The position numbers and the translations under genes were made by a program. Shown one piece after another: positions 7,742-17,604 of a DNA stretch of 51,331 nt. The stretch spans positions 1-51,331 of the forward strand of contig CALVDM010000018.1 of NCBI GenBank assembly GCA_944326335.1, read 5' to 3'. Position 1 is the first letter of the stretch. Each line of letters begins with the position of its first letter. The stretch comes from an uncultured Bacteroidales bacterium (GTDB lineage Bacteria > Bacteroidota > Bacteroidia > Bacteroidales > UBA932). Below the pieces are notes generated by a model. That model did no database searches. It saw nothing but the letters and a program-made list of their open reading frames with translations, and had not been told where the DNA came from.

Positions 7742-10594
7742 CTATAAATTAGTTAAAGTGTTATTTCCGATTTGATTCACTGTGAGTCCCCACACGGAAT
7801 AAGGGCACATCCCCTTCCTGCCGAGAACGACTCCGTCAAGTATCATGGCCTCATCGAGCGGCTCTATCCCTATCCTGCAGGCCCCTTCCGGAAGATTGAC
7901 CGGAATGCTTTCGCGGGCCTGGTTCCTGAGCACGTTCACTTTCCACGGCTCCTCTCCGAACACCTCCGAAATGTCGTACTCGCCCATATCCCTGCCGTCC
8001 ACCCAAAGGCGGAACCTGAGCGTACCTGAAGACTCAGGATGCCGAGGAAGGAAGCATGCAGTGATTTCCGCCTCTCCAGGGCCGGGGCTGCGGAGCAGAT
8101 ATTCCGCTTTTCCGCCCTTGTCTATGAGGACAGCCTGTCCGCTCTGGCCCAGGCCCTTCAAAGTCGTGACGCCTTCCGCTCCGGAATATCCGGAACCGGC
8201 CGCAGCCGAGATTCCTCCCACGACAGGCGCACCTGCCAGGGAAGTGTCATCTTCACGCCGGACAGAGACCGTGTAGTCCCGGCCGCCGAATGACAGCGAC
8301 AGGGTCCCTTTCCGTGGGCCTCCTGCCTGGAAATCGGCGGAAAGCACCATATATCCGTGCGAAGGGACCATCTGCACGGTCCGCACATCCAGCCACTCCG
8401 GTTTATCCTTCACGGCAAGGCTGCCTTCCTGCCCGAACACATGCAGCAGGACTTCATTGCCTGCCGAACGCATGAATGCAGGCAGGGCGGCATGTACGGT
8501 GCCGCGCCCGGAATCCGGGGCAAGAGGAGAAGGTTCTCCTTCCACCCACAGAAGGCTGCGGTTTCCGGCATATCCTTCCGGCCAGTCCCGGAACTCCGGG
8601 GCTGAAAATACAGGAAGGTTGCGTGGAGACATTGACATGATGCCGTTCCACTTTCCTCCGGCAATCTCCCTGTTGTAGACATCCGTCAATGCGCGGATAG
8701 AGTCATAAGCCTCGACGGATGCATCGCGGTATTCGGCTCCGGCGGCAAGATTCTCAGCCGCATAATGTCTCGCGAACTGGGCGAAGAGCAGCTTCCTGTT
8801 CATGAGCGAAGCCCCTTTCAGAGGATATTCCACCAGTTCGAACCATGCGTCGCGTCTGTCTGCCGGGAGTTTCTTCCCGAGTTCTTCCGCACGTCTGCAG
8901 AGCTCGTCATAAGCTTCAATACGGCGGAATGCGGCAGAGCAGAAGGAACCGTATTCCGTGTCATGGACAGGCGTGATACCGCCCTTGACACCGGGCTGCT
9001 GGATGCGGCTCCAGCCCATGTGCTCCGGTTTGCGCTCAGCCGCCAGCCTCCAGTGTCCGTCCAGCAATGCCAGGGCTTCGGATGCCGCGTCGGTGCCGAA
9101 ATCCCTCTCCAGCATGCCTTCTATATGGCGTCCCGCATCCTCAACGCTGACAGACCGGATATCCCAGGCCATGTCGAGGAAGAGTTCCATGTGGTATTCC
9201 GCCGGTTTCAAATCCCCGACATTCAGAATCCACAGCTTCCTGGCACCGTGGCTGTACGCCCTGTCCATCTCGGACACCATGAGGGCAGGCTGGGATGTGG
9301 CAAGCCACAGGTAGTCATGCGGCTTTCCGTAATAGGACACATGGTAATAGACACCGGAACCGCCGCTTCTCGACTGCTCGTCCTCGTCGGACAGGCGGGT
9401 TATGTAACCGTAGTTGTCGTCGCACCACATCAGGGTCACGTCCTGAGGAAGTTCCACCCCGTTACGGTATATGTCCAGCACTTCCTTGTACGGCACGAAC
9501 ACCTGGGGCACGGTCCCGACAGGGCGGTGCAGGCAGTCCGAAAGCAAAGCCCTCTGAGCCCGGATGACTTCATTGGTCAGGGCGGTCTGTTCTCCGAGGG
9601 TGACAGCCCCTTCCATCTTCCCGTCATGTATGCCTCTCATGCCGAGGGTGAATATGGTCTCGTCGGACGAGACTTCCTGCACCCTTTCACGCCAATACCC
9701 GAGGACTCCTTTCCTGTTGGACGCGAAATTATAGTCTCCGTACCGTGCGCTGTCCCATTCACCAACGTTGTTCCTCATCATCGGTTCGCAGTGGGAGGTG
9801 CCGGTCACTATTCCGTAACGGCTTGCCGCTTCACGGTTGCCCGGGACCTTGTAGAATGCCACTGTGGAAGCATGCATGGCCGGCCAGAAGGTGTTCGCAC
9901 GGAGTCTGAGAAGCAGTTCGAAAATCCTTGAATAGACTTTCGGGCCGAGACAGCCGGGGATGGATGAGCCTTCATAGGCCGTACCCCACACGTCGAGTCC
10001 CCAGTCTTCGTCATTCAGGAAGATGCCACGATACTGCACGGACGGTTCCTGCATGATGTCCACACCTGACGGGAGAGAAACGTTGCCGGCTTTCCGCGGA
10101 GCGACATCGGCCCACCATTCCCATGGGGAGACCCCGAGCCTCCTGGAAAGTTCGAGCACACCGTAGGCTGTCCCGCGAGGGTCGCTTCCCAACACAAGCA
10201 GACGGGATTTGCCGTCTTTCACGACCTCGCAGATACGGAATGCCTCCCAATGGCCTTCAATCACGTCCGTGTCCACGCCCCAGGCTCTTGCAAGAGAGTC
10301 TGCGGCACCGGACTCCGAAAGAGTGCCGACAACGATTGTCCCGTCATCCGAGGCACTGCCCTGTCCGGGTGTCCGCCCGGTCACCTTCTCCACATCCGAG
10401 ACATACATCCCGAGTGCGGTCCTGACAACTTCGGATTCTCCGAGGCAGCAGACTGGGGCGGGCCGGCCATCCCTGACTAGACGGAAACCTCCGATCTCCT
10501 TCCCGGCAGCCGCACCTCCGGCACGGAAAGGCCCTGCAAGAAGAAGGACGGCGGCGGCCAGGATTGAAATATATGTTTCAGAATATCGTCCCAT
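7742..10594 (-). CDS. GH115-family alpha-glucuronidase
   Basis: The product is 950 residues from the ATG at 10594 (a TTG two codons upstream is less likely), with an N-terminal signal peptide (about 1-30). Motifs match GH115: SPWEWWADV (156-164), FLNDEDWGL (192-200), FWPAMH (236-241), GMRGIHD (318-324), PYKEV (368-372) and WCDDNYGY (390-397), the acidic residues lining the barrel. A beta-sandwich C-terminus follows at about 700-950. Known GH115 enzymes remove alpha-1,2-linked (4-O-methyl)glucuronic acid from xylan and related polymers in the periplasm. The substrate here is inferred. It lies 8 nt after the FISUMP lipoprotein gene and 3 nt before susC. Confidence 0.9.
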   Translation of the reverse strand: MGRYSETYISILAAAVLLLAGPFRAGGAAAGKEIGGFRLVRDGRPAPVCCLGESEVVRTALGMYVSDVEKVTGRTPGQGSASDDGTIVVGTLSESGAADSLARAWGVDTDVIEGHWEAFRICEVVKDGKSRLLVLGSDPRGTAYGVLELSRRLGVSPWEWWADVAPRKAGNVSLPSGVDIMQEPSVQYRGIFLNDEDWGLDVWGTAYEGSSIPGCLGPKVYSRIFELLLRLRANTFWPAMHASTVAFYKVPGNREAASRYGIVTGTSHCEPMMRNNVGEWDSARYGDYNFASNRKGVLGYWRERVQEVSSDETIFTLGMRGIHDGKMEGAVTLGEQTALTNEVIRAQRALLSDCLHRPVGTVPQVFVPYKEVLDIYRNGVELPQDVTLMWCDDNYGYITRLSDEDEQSRSGGSGVYYHVSYYGKPHDYLWLATSQPALMVSEMDRAYSHGARKLWILNVGDLKPAEYHMELFLDMAWDIRSVSVEDAGRHIEGMLERDFGTDAASEALALLDGHWRLAAERKPEHMGWSRIQQPGVKGGITPVHDTEYGSFCSAAFRRIEAYDELCRRAEELGKKLPADRRDAWFELVEYPLKGASLMNRKLLFAQFARHYAAENLAAGAEYRDASVEAYDSIRALTDVYNREIAGGKWNGIMSMSPRNLPVFSAPEFRDWPEGYAGNRSLLWVEGEPSPLAPDSGRGTVHAALPAFMRSAGNEVLLHVFGQEGSLAVKDKPEWLDVRTVQMVPSHGYMVLSADFQAGGPRKGTLSLSFGGRDYTVSVRREDDTSLAGAPVVGGISAAAGSGYSGAEGVTTLKGLGQSGQAVLIDKGGKAEYLLRSPGPGEAEITACFLPRHPESSGTLRFRLWVDGRDMGEYDISEVFGEEPWKVNVLRNQARESIPVNLPEGACRIGIEPLDEAMILDGVVLGRKGMCPYSVWGLTVNQIGNNTLTNL

Positions 10595-10602
10595 CGGCAA
10601 AA

Positions 10603-11799
10603 CTATTGAGCCTCACGTACGCAACGCACGATATACGAGTAGTTTCCTGAACCCATGGCAGTGGCGCGGCCTGCAGACGATATCTTGACTGACGGGTTGG
10701 AGCTCCTGTTCACAAGCAGTCTCCATGCCTGAGGCTGTGCATTCGCCCTGGTCTCGCAGGACCAGAGACGGCGTTCCGGATTTGTCCTGTCCGCCCCGAA
10801 TATGTCGCCCTGGCTGCGGCTTCCGTCCCTCATGTTCCAATAGAAGTAGTACGGGTCGGTGTTGGCAACGCTCTTGTCGCAGGTCCATACGTCTTCAGCC
10901 ATGATACGCCTCATCTGCGCCTCCGTAGGGGCATTCCATCCCTCGGGACAAGGATTCACCGGCGCTGTCTGGTTCGCAGAGGTGCCGTTCTGCTCCAGAA
11001 TAAGCTCAGGGTCGAAGACATCGTTCCATGTCGTCTCAGGGGTGACACTGATATCGACTCCGGCCACATCTATCCCGCAGACAAGAGGATAATAGTAACC
11101 GCCGGTAGCCGTAGCGTCAGGCACCGCCCCTTCAGGCAGCTCGAGCCCGTACTGATAGACATCCACGAGGACGGTCTGGTCAGGCTTGTCGGACACGGAC
11201 ACCTCGAACACTGCCTCGTTAGGGACGAAGGTGATGTTGGGCTGGGAGGTGAATCTCAGGGAGGTAGGATTGTCCGCTGGCTCGAGGACAGGGGTGAATG
11301 CCTCAGAACCGCTGACATAAGTCACGGAAACGGTCCCGGTCCCCGGGTTGGCTATGACTCCGGTGTACAGCGAAGTCCCGTCGTCCGCCACCGTGTATTT
11401 GAACACGCCGCCGCCAATGTCGGCGCCTTTGTCGACAGAGAAGTAATTTGAAATCTGCAGCAGGGAGATATATTTCATTTCCCCGGAATAGGTCACGCAG
11501 ACATAATCCTCGAGATTCACTTTCCCGGTGTTCTCGCCGATGGAGACAGTGAATGTGCCGGCCTCCTGGTCCGTTTCAAGCACGAATCCCTGCTGGCCGT
11601 CGAGAAGGTATGCCGACCAGCCGCCTTCAGCTCCGGAAACGGTGACCGCATAAGTGCGTGTGATTGCACGGTATTCATTCCTCGGCCAGTCCGTTGTGGT
11701 GGACTCGACTATGAATACGCGTTCTTCCCCTATTATCTGGTCGTCATTGCAGGAAGACAACAGCAGTAACGCAAGCAATAAAAACAAACTTCTTTTCAT
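10603..11799 (-). CDS. Surface lipoprotein with a FISUMP-like C-terminal domain, possible glycan binder
   Basis: The product is 398 residues. It has a lipoprotein signal with Cys17 (LLSSC), then beta-rich Ig/BACON-like segments (about 25-250), and a C-terminal region with NPCPEGWNAPTEAQ, a YYFYWNMRDGSRSQG segment, and the ending RCVREAQ. That last region resembles the Fibrobacter major paralogous (FISUMP) domain. In PULs, such lipoproteins between the enzymes and susC/susD often act as surface glycan-binding proteins; this role is inferred from position. It lies 8 nt before the GH115 gene and 32 nt after the GH2 gene. The family assignment of the N-terminal half is uncertain. Confidence 0.7.
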   Translation of the reverse strand: MKRSLFLLLALLLLSSCNDDQIIGEERVFIVESTTTDWPRNEYRAITRTYAVTVSGAEGGWSAYLLDGQQGFVLETDQEAGTFTVSIGENTGKVNLEDYVCVTYSGEMKYISLLQISNYFSVDKGADIGGGVFKYTVADDGTSLYTGVIANPGTGTVSVTYVSGSEAFTPVLEPADNPTSLRFTSQPNITFVPNEAVFEVSVSDKPDQTVLVDVYQYGLELPEGAVPDATATGGYYYPLVCGIDVAGVDISVTPETTWNDVFDPELILEQNGTSANQTAPVNPCPEGWNAPTEAQMRRIMAEDVWTCDKSVANTDPYYFYWNMRDGSRSQGDIFGADRTNPERRLWSCETRANAQPQAWRLLVNRSSNPSVKISSAGRATAMGSGNYSYIVRCVREAQ

Positions 11800-11831
11800 T
11801 GGATATCAGTTTTACATTGTGGTTCAATCGA

Positions 11832-14231
11832 TTATTCAGACACAGGCCCGCTCTCCACGGTTATCGAAGCAGGGGCAAGCCCCCTTGAGACCGCCTTGAG
11901 CCGCACCGTGCCGGAGCTGCGTTCCGAGCGCAGTATCACGAGGGCCGCTCCCTGGTAGAGGCTCCGCCTGTCGGCCTGCCAGAGCTCGTCGCTCGTCATG
12001 TCCCCGTTTCCGACACCGGCTATTGCAGCCGGTCCGTCAACCTTGAAACGGACTTCATTGTCTGCATACGGGACGATGTTGCCGGAAGCGTCATGAGCTT
12101 CAACCCTGACATAGAGCAGGCTCATCCCGTCGGCACGGAGAGACGTCTTTTCCGGATAAAGCACCAGACGCACAGGGTCGGAAGCCGTCATCAGCGACTG
12201 GCTCGCCACGGCGGCACCGCCGTCATACGCGACAGCCTTCAACTCCCCCGCCTCATACGGGACCCTCCATATCATCTTCCTCCGCGGACAGTCAGACATG
12301 CTTCTGCGGCCGATGACCTTTCCGTTGAGTGTCAGCTCGACCTCATCGCAGTTCGAGAACGTCTGCACATCGAGCGTGTCACCTTCCGTCCCCTGCCAGT
12401 ACAGATACATCGGCTTGGAGCGCATCTTCAGGTCGTTCCATATCCGCTCCGTCGCCTCGCTCCTGTCGTGTACGGCAATCCGCACCATCGGTTCTTCAGA
12501 ATACAGGCTCCGGATGCTCCAGCCGACAGGCTTCAGTTCATCGCAAAGGTCAGACATGCCGTTTATCCACCCTTTGGAAGGCCAGCCGAAGGATTCTCCG
12601 ATATATTCCGTCCCTCCCCAGTAGAATTGTCCTACAGACGATGCATGGTCATAGCCGAACCAGGCATATCCGCCCTCCCCGGTAGCCATCTCGCTCACGA
12701 TGAAAATCAGCTGCGGATATTTCGCCTTGTCCTTCGCGAAGAAAGTCTCGCGATAGTTCACGCTCACCGCATCCATATAGAATGACAGCTGCGCAGGCTC
12801 GCTTTCCCGGAAACCTTCATCCTCCGCCCTTATCCCGTTGTATCTGGTGGGGAACAGTGCAGTGGTCACCATTCTGGACGGGTCATGCGAACGTACCAGG
12901 TCATACATCCTCGTCCACAGGGAAACCCCTCTTGTCGGGTCAAGGTCATAGTTTCTGGTCTGCCTCACTTCATTGCCGACGCTCCAGATGAACACGGAAG
13001 GATGGTTCCTGTCCCTTTTCAGCCAGACAGCCATGTCTTCCTCCCAATGTTCCTCGAAATCGGCATCCGAGCCGTAATACTGCCCGGACCATTTGTCGTA
13101 CATCTCGTCATAGACAAGCATGCCGTTCCGGTCGCACCAGTCGAGCACATGAGACGGATACACGTTATGGCTCAGCCTTACGGCATTGCATCCTGTTTCC
13201 TTGAGTCTTCCGAGCCTCCTGTCATAACCGTCCGGGAATGCCGCAGCCCCGAGAGGCCCGAGGTCGTGGTGTATGTTCACGCCCTTGACAAAGACCTTCC
13301 TGCCGTTCAGTTTCAGTCCCTCTTCCGGTGTCATCTCGATGTGCCTTATACCGAAGCCGGTCCTGTAGGTGTCGGTGCAGTCCTCCCCCGCAAAGACACG
13401 GCTTTTCACCGTGTAGAGCACCGGCGTATCAAGGTCCCACAGCTGCGGGTCCATGACGTATGTCCGCTGTCTGAACACGAAACGTTCCCCTCCGGCCATC
13501 GGCACAGTGCTCCGGCATGCCGCCACGAGCACACTGTCCGGAGAGTAGATTTCGCTCACGAGTGTGCACACCGTGGAGTCGGGCCGGTCGTTGAAGACAG
13601 TTGTCTCTATCGCCACCTTTGCACTGTCCGGGAGTATCCTCGGTGTGTGGACGAAGGTCCCGTAGCGGTCTACCCTCAGGTCAGAGACTTCATGCAGCCA
13701 GACGCTGCGGTTTATCCCTTCTCCGGTGTACCATCTGGAAGACTCCCTGTACCTGTTGTCGTAATGTACCGCCACGAGGTTGTCTCCCGGACGGAGGGCT
13801 GAAGTGATGTCGCGCTCAAAGTCGAGATAGCCGTTCAGCCACTGTCCCTGATATTCCCCGTTCACCCAGAGTCTGGCAGCGCGGTACACACCCTCGAATT
13901 CCAGGATATACCGCCGGCCCCGGACAAGGCTGTCCACGGTAAAATGTTTCCTGTACCACCCTTGCGTCCTCGGACGGTAGCCGTTGGCCCTGTCTCCGCC
14001 GAGCGTGTCACGCACGAACGGCCCGTATATGGACGCGTCATGAGGAAGCTGCACAAGTTCCCATCCGGAATCGTCGTAACCGACGGATTCAGCCCCTGGC
14101 AGTTCTCCTCTGCAGAATCGCCAGTCGAAGTTGAACAGCTCGGTATGCCGTTCCTGTCCGGCGAGGCTCGGGACGGACGCCGAGAACACGCAGGCTGCAG
14201 CCATCACCCTTATGGCATGTGTGAATTTCAT
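11832..14231 (-). CDS. GH2-family beta-glycosidase (beta-galactosidase/beta-glucuronidase type)
   Basis: The product is 799 residues from the ATG at 14231, which gives a clean signal peptide (MKFTHAIRVMAAACVF to about residue 25). Domains in order: jelly-roll sugar-binding domain, Ig-like domain, TIM barrel, then a DUF4982-like and an Ig-like C-terminal domain. The acid/base glutamate is E421 (VGNEV) and the nucleophile is E514 (VSEMATGEGG). The barrel also has SHNVYPSHVLDWCDRNG, typical of GH2. The exact sugar (beta-galactose, beta-glucuronate or other) cannot be told from the sequence. The long ORF start at 14258 would overlap the upstream stop by 4 nt and lacks a signal peptide. Confidence 0.9.
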   Translation of the reverse strand: MKFTHAIRVMAAACVFSASVPSLAGQERHTELFNFDWRFCRGELPGAESVGYDDSGWELVQLPHDASIYGPFVRDTLGGDRANGYRPRTQGWYRKHFTVDSLVRGRRYILEFEGVYRAARLWVNGEYQGQWLNGYLDFERDITSALRPGDNLVAVHYDNRYRESSRWYTGEGINRSVWLHEVSDLRVDRYGTFVHTPRILPDSAKVAIETTVFNDRPDSTVCTLVSEIYSPDSVLVAACRSTVPMAGGERFVFRQRTYVMDPQLWDLDTPVLYTVKSRVFAGEDCTDTYRTGFGIRHIEMTPEEGLKLNGRKVFVKGVNIHHDLGPLGAAAFPDGYDRRLGRLKETGCNAVRLSHNVYPSHVLDWCDRNGMLVYDEMYDKWSGQYYGSDADFEEHWEEDMAVWLKRDRNHPSVFIWSVGNEVRQTRNYDLDPTRGVSLWTRMYDLVRSHDPSRMVTTALFPTRYNGIRAEDEGFRESEPAQLSFYMDAVSVNYRETFFAKDKAKYPQLIFIVSEMATGEGGYAWFGYDHASSVGQFYWGGTEYIGESFGWPSKGWINGMSDLCDELKPVGWSIRSLYSEEPMVRIAVHDRSEATERIWNDLKMRSKPMYLYWQGTEGDTLDVQTFSNCDEVELTLNGKVIGRRSMSDCPRRKMIWRVPYEAGELKAVAYDGGAAVASQSLMTASDPVRLVLYPEKTSLRADGMSLLYVRVEAHDASGNIVPYADNEVRFKVDGPAAIAGVGNGDMTSDELWQADRRSLYQGAALVILRSERSSGTVRLKAVSRGLAPASITVESGPVSE

Positions 14232-14254
14232 AGTCTGTCCTCCTTGTCCCGATG

Positions 14255-16204
14255 TCAAAGTCCGTAAGTCTGTCCGTCCACAGTCACCGTTCCGGCCGCA
14301 CTGTCATAGGTTACGGCAGGCGGAGTCCCCGGAAGAGGAGACCAGCTGAAAGCCGTGACCTGGACCAGGGAAGAAGCATCGGCCGAAATCGTGGCAAGAG
14401 GCCGCTCCTCCCCGTCCGACGAACTGCGTTCCTCTATGAAGCTGGTCCCGAGAGTCAGGGACGAGTTCCCCGGTGTCAGATTCTCCATGCGTATCGAGTT
14501 GCGCGATGTCACTACACCTGCCGCAGACTCAGACTGCATTGAAAGCGCATTTTCAGGGTAGAAAAGCAGTTCTATGTGCGAGGAAGAAGCGAGAGCTATG
14601 TCGTCCTTCACGACAAGCACGTTCCTGTCCTTTATCCAGAGCAGTTCCCTGACGAATTTCTTCACTCCTGCCTCATCGAGGTAGCAGGCGGAAGCATCTC
14701 CCGTAATCCTGACCAGGTTCCCGTCCTCGAGCGCCTCCACTATCTTCGGGTCGCGGGAAGGGGTCAGAGGGAAAGGAGTGAACCATGTGTTGACTTCTCC
14801 CCATTGTCCTTTGCCGTTCACGAGCATCGTGTTGTGGTATCTGGTGACCCTCTTCACATACCCGTTGTTCCTCAGGATATATTCCCCGTTCGAATAGACT
14901 ATAAAGTGATTGGCATCCGGATGGATATGGCCCATGTCGCCGGCTATGTAAGACCCTTCAGGTTGCTGCTCCGCGAAAGTCCCGAGAGGTGCGCCGCAGC
15001 GGAATATCAGGACAGATTCATTGCCGTCCCAGTCTGTCCGGGACGCCACAAGGCCCATGTTCTCGAAATGATGGAACACCGGTGTGGATGGAAGCATGAC
15101 GGACGAGAGCGTGTTGTCGTACCATAGCAGGTTCAGCCATGAGGACGAGACATCGTATGCCCTGGCATTTTCAGCCGCATACTGTATCAGCGCATTGTGG
15201 TTGAGACTTGCAAGGCGGCGGTAAATATGGGACGGTCCGTACCATGAATAGCGCGGGGAGTCGCCCCAGTCTATGATGCTGTTCTCCTTGTCGCAGTGGT
15301 CTGCCGGGAGAGTCATGAACCTGGCGTATGTGGCAGTGTTCTCCCACCATGTGCTGTTTCTGTAGAAATCGTTCCCGAGGCTGAGGGACAGGTCGAATGC
15401 GGACATGAGAAATTCCATGCCGTACTGCCAGTAGCCGGGGCCTTCCTGGCTTGCCCCGTCCGGGGAAAGCAGCTTCGAGGATTTCCCGAGGACCTCCTGT
15501 GTGAAGGCTATCCATTCGTCAGCCTTGTCCGTGTCGTTCCTCAGCACCATCGCAGCAGCCAGCATACCGCAGATATTTATCCATGTGTGGTTCTGGGTGT
15601 ATGCCTTGTCTATGGTCCTGTACGCATTATACTGGCGTTCCACCCTTGAAAGCAGTGTCTGCCGCAGGCTCACGAGAGAGGCCTCGGAGAGATAATCCTG
15701 GCCATAGTCGTAAAGCATGGCCAGGCCGAGCAGCTGATGTCCGTAGGCAAGGCCGTATTCAGCCCCGTCCGGAGTGTCGTCCGTGCCCCATGTGGGATAA
15801 GAACCTGCCGCCTGGGCCCAACGGTCCGCAGCCTCGAAATATTCCGTATCCTCTGTCAGGTATCCCGCCACAGCAAGGGCGGCTATGGTATTGCCGACAT
15901 CGCGCTGCCAGAGCTGCTCACCCTCGTCGTTCCTGTAGGCAGGAGGGTCGCGTCTCACCTTGGAATCCGCGACAGCCTTGAAGTCCGTCCACTGGGTGAG
16001 ATGAGTGGAGCTTATGGCTTCCTTGAGCTGTTCGCCTTCCCACCAGTTGAAGAAAAGCATGGGATGCCACACCTTTTCTTCAGTGACAGGCTCCTGTACA
16101 TCTGAAACAGGATTCTCGGGAGTGCATGCCCCGAACATGAGCGGGATGAGCGCACAGCTGATTTTTTGCAAAAATGTCATGGCACAGAAAATTAGAAAAT
16201 CCAT
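14255..16204 (-). CDS. Heparinase II/III-family polysaccharide lyase lipoprotein
   Basis: The product is 649 residues from the ATG at 16204; the ATG at 16180 would also leave a good lipoprotein signal. The lipobox ends at LMFGAC. An alpha/alpha-toroid domain carries N205-H206 in the motif QNHTWIN. It is followed by the heparinase II/III beta-sandwich with H426, H428 and H432 in GHIHPDANHF and a YHNTMLVNG segment. Enzymes of this superfamily cut uronic-acid polymers by beta-elimination, leaving an unsaturated uronate. This one is the only apparent chain-opening enzyme of the PUL. The polysaccharide-lyase family number could not be assigned by eye. It pairs logically with the GH105 enzyme of the same operon. 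Confidence 0.82.
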   Translation of the reverse strand: MDFLIFCAMTFLQKISCALIPLMFGACTPENPVSDVQEPVTEEKVWHPMLFFNWWEGEQLKEAISSTHLTQWTDFKAVADSKVRRDPPAYRNDEGEQLWQRDVGNTIAALAVAGYLTEDTEYFEAADRWAQAAGSYPTWGTDDTPDGAEYGLAYGHQLLGLAMLYDYGQDYLSEASLVSLRQTLLSRVERQYNAYRTIDKAYTQNHTWINICGMLAAAMVLRNDTDKADEWIAFTQEVLGKSSKLLSPDGASQEGPGYWQYGMEFLMSAFDLSLSLGNDFYRNSTWWENTATYARFMTLPADHCDKENSIIDWGDSPRYSWYGPSHIYRRLASLNHNALIQYAAENARAYDVSSSWLNLLWYDNTLSSVMLPSTPVFHHFENMGLVASRTDWDGNESVLIFRCGAPLGTFAEQQPEGSYIAGDMGHIHPDANHFIVYSNGEYILRNNGYVKRVTRYHNTMLVNGKGQWGEVNTWFTPFPLTPSRDPKIVEALEDGNLVRITGDASACYLDEAGVKKFVRELLWIKDRNVLVVKDDIALASSSHIELLFYPENALSMQSESAAGVVTSRNSIRMENLTPGNSSLTLGTSFIEERSSSDGEERPLATISADASSLVQVTAFSWSPLPGTPPAVTYDSAAGTVTVDGQTYGL

Positions 16205-16240
16205 ATAATAGCGTCGGGATGACGGATTGATACCGGGGGA

Positions 16241-17554
16241 TTACCGGTTCTCCCCGTCTGAGTAGAACTGTTTCAACATCCACTCGTCCGCAAGGCGGTT
16301 CTGGCGGGAGCTGCGGTGATGCCCGTTCCGGAGCTCGAGCTCGAGGACCTTCGGGGCCGAGACCACGTTATAGGCGGAATACATCGACGTGACAGGGCAC
16401 GAAAGGTCATTGTAACCCCATGAGAAGAATCCCGGGACGCGGATAAGACGGGCGAAATTGGCGGCATCGTAATATCTCGAATTAAGAATACGTTCCGGAG
16501 TGCGGAAATAAGCCCTGTTCCTGTCGAACATGTGAGGCCATCCGCCAGCCCTGTCGTAAAGATATCCCGCATGGTCGCATAAAGCCGGGTAGAAGCAGAC
16601 GAAATACTTGACACGCGGGTCAAGCGCCGTGGTGACAAGCGAAAGCCCGCCGCCCTGGCTGCCTCCGGAGACCATCATCCGTTCCCCGTCGAACTCATCA
16701 AGGGTGAAAATATAGTCTATCGCCCTGACACAACCCATGAAAACCCTCTTGTAGTAATACTGATCGAGGACATCGAGATTCAGATACTGGTAATTGTTCA
16801 GGGCTCCGTTCTTCAGGATTCCGTAGTTCTCCTCAGGCATGTCGAGCGGAATGCCATGTATGCCTATGGTCATGGTTATCACCCCTTTCTCAGCCATATA
16901 GAGCGAAGGCCCTATCTTGGCAACACCGGCCCCGGGGAGATACAGCACCGCCGGGTGCCTGTCCCCGGTCTTAGGAATGCAGACATAGCCGTAGACGTAA
17001 TTGTCCTTGCGGAAATTCTGGAGACGGACATAATAGACATCCACCTTGTCCGTACACTTGTCCTTGACAAGTTCCACCTTAGGGTCCATCGGGATTTTCG
17101 CGTTTTCAGCCTTCGCCTTCTCCCAGAATGCCTCGAAATCTTCCGGCATCCATGTCATCGGACGCAGTTTCTCCGGCTCGAACGCAGCCTGTGCAAGATT
17201 GTCGGCCACGGTCCTGCCGTCCTTGTCGAGCAGGAAGACCCTGCATGAAAGGAATCCCGGGCAGTCCATGCCCGCAGTGCCGACCCTCATCGTGCCGTCG
17301 GCAAGCACAGCCTTGTCCGTCAGGTAGGCCGGCATCTTTTCGTAAGCGAAGGTGTATTTGACGGAAGCATTCTTCAGGGGCTTCCCGTCGACTGTTATCC
17401 TGACATCGAACCATACGCTGTCCCCGACAGCATAGCACCAGTCATCGGCATGGTCAGGAGTTATCTCAATGACTGTCTTCCCCTTCGGGGCAGCCGTCGC
17501 GAACTGCACCGTCAGCGCAAGCGACAGCATAAGCAAAAACCTCATTATCTTCAT
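16241..17554 (-). CDS. AXE1/CE7-like acetyl xylan esterase
   Basis: The product is 437 residues from the ATG at 17554, which starts a signal peptide (MKIMRFLLMLSLALT). An open frame extends 64 codons upstream but overlaps the GH105 gene and has no signal peptide, so it is rejected. The alpha/beta-hydrolase nucleophile is S299 in GGSQGGG. The partner aspartate lies in GYNDLSCP and the histidine in RNGHHRS near the C-terminus. An extra N-terminal beta domain (about 25-130) precedes the catalytic part. It should remove O-acetyl groups from sugars in the periplasm so that the glycosidases can act. It lies 36 nt before the lyase gene. Confidence 0.86.
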   Translation of the reverse strand: MKIMRFLLMLSLALTVQFATAAPKGKTVIEITPDHADDWCYAVGDSVWFDVRITVDGKPLKNASVKYTFAYEKMPAYLTDKAVLADGTMRVGTAGMDCPGFLSCRVFLLDKDGRTVADNLAQAAFEPEKLRPMTWMPEDFEAFWEKAKAENAKIPMDPKVELVKDKCTDKVDVYYVRLQNFRKDNYVYGYVCIPKTGDRHPAVLYLPGAGVAKIGPSLYMAEKGVITMTIGIHGIPLDMPEENYGILKNGALNNYQYLNLDVLDQYYYKRVFMGCVRAIDYIFTLDEFDGERMMVSGGSQGGGLSLVTTALDPRVKYFVCFYPALCDHAGYLYDRAGGWPHMFDRNRAYFRTPERILNSRYYDAANFARLIRVPGFFSWGYNDLSCPVTSMYSAYNVVSAPKVLELELRNGHHRSSRQNRLADEWMLKQFYSDGENR

Positions 17555-17604
17555 TTTCCTGTTGTGTTGATTGTCATGAAATCCGATCCGTGTCCGGGAG
17601 GATG

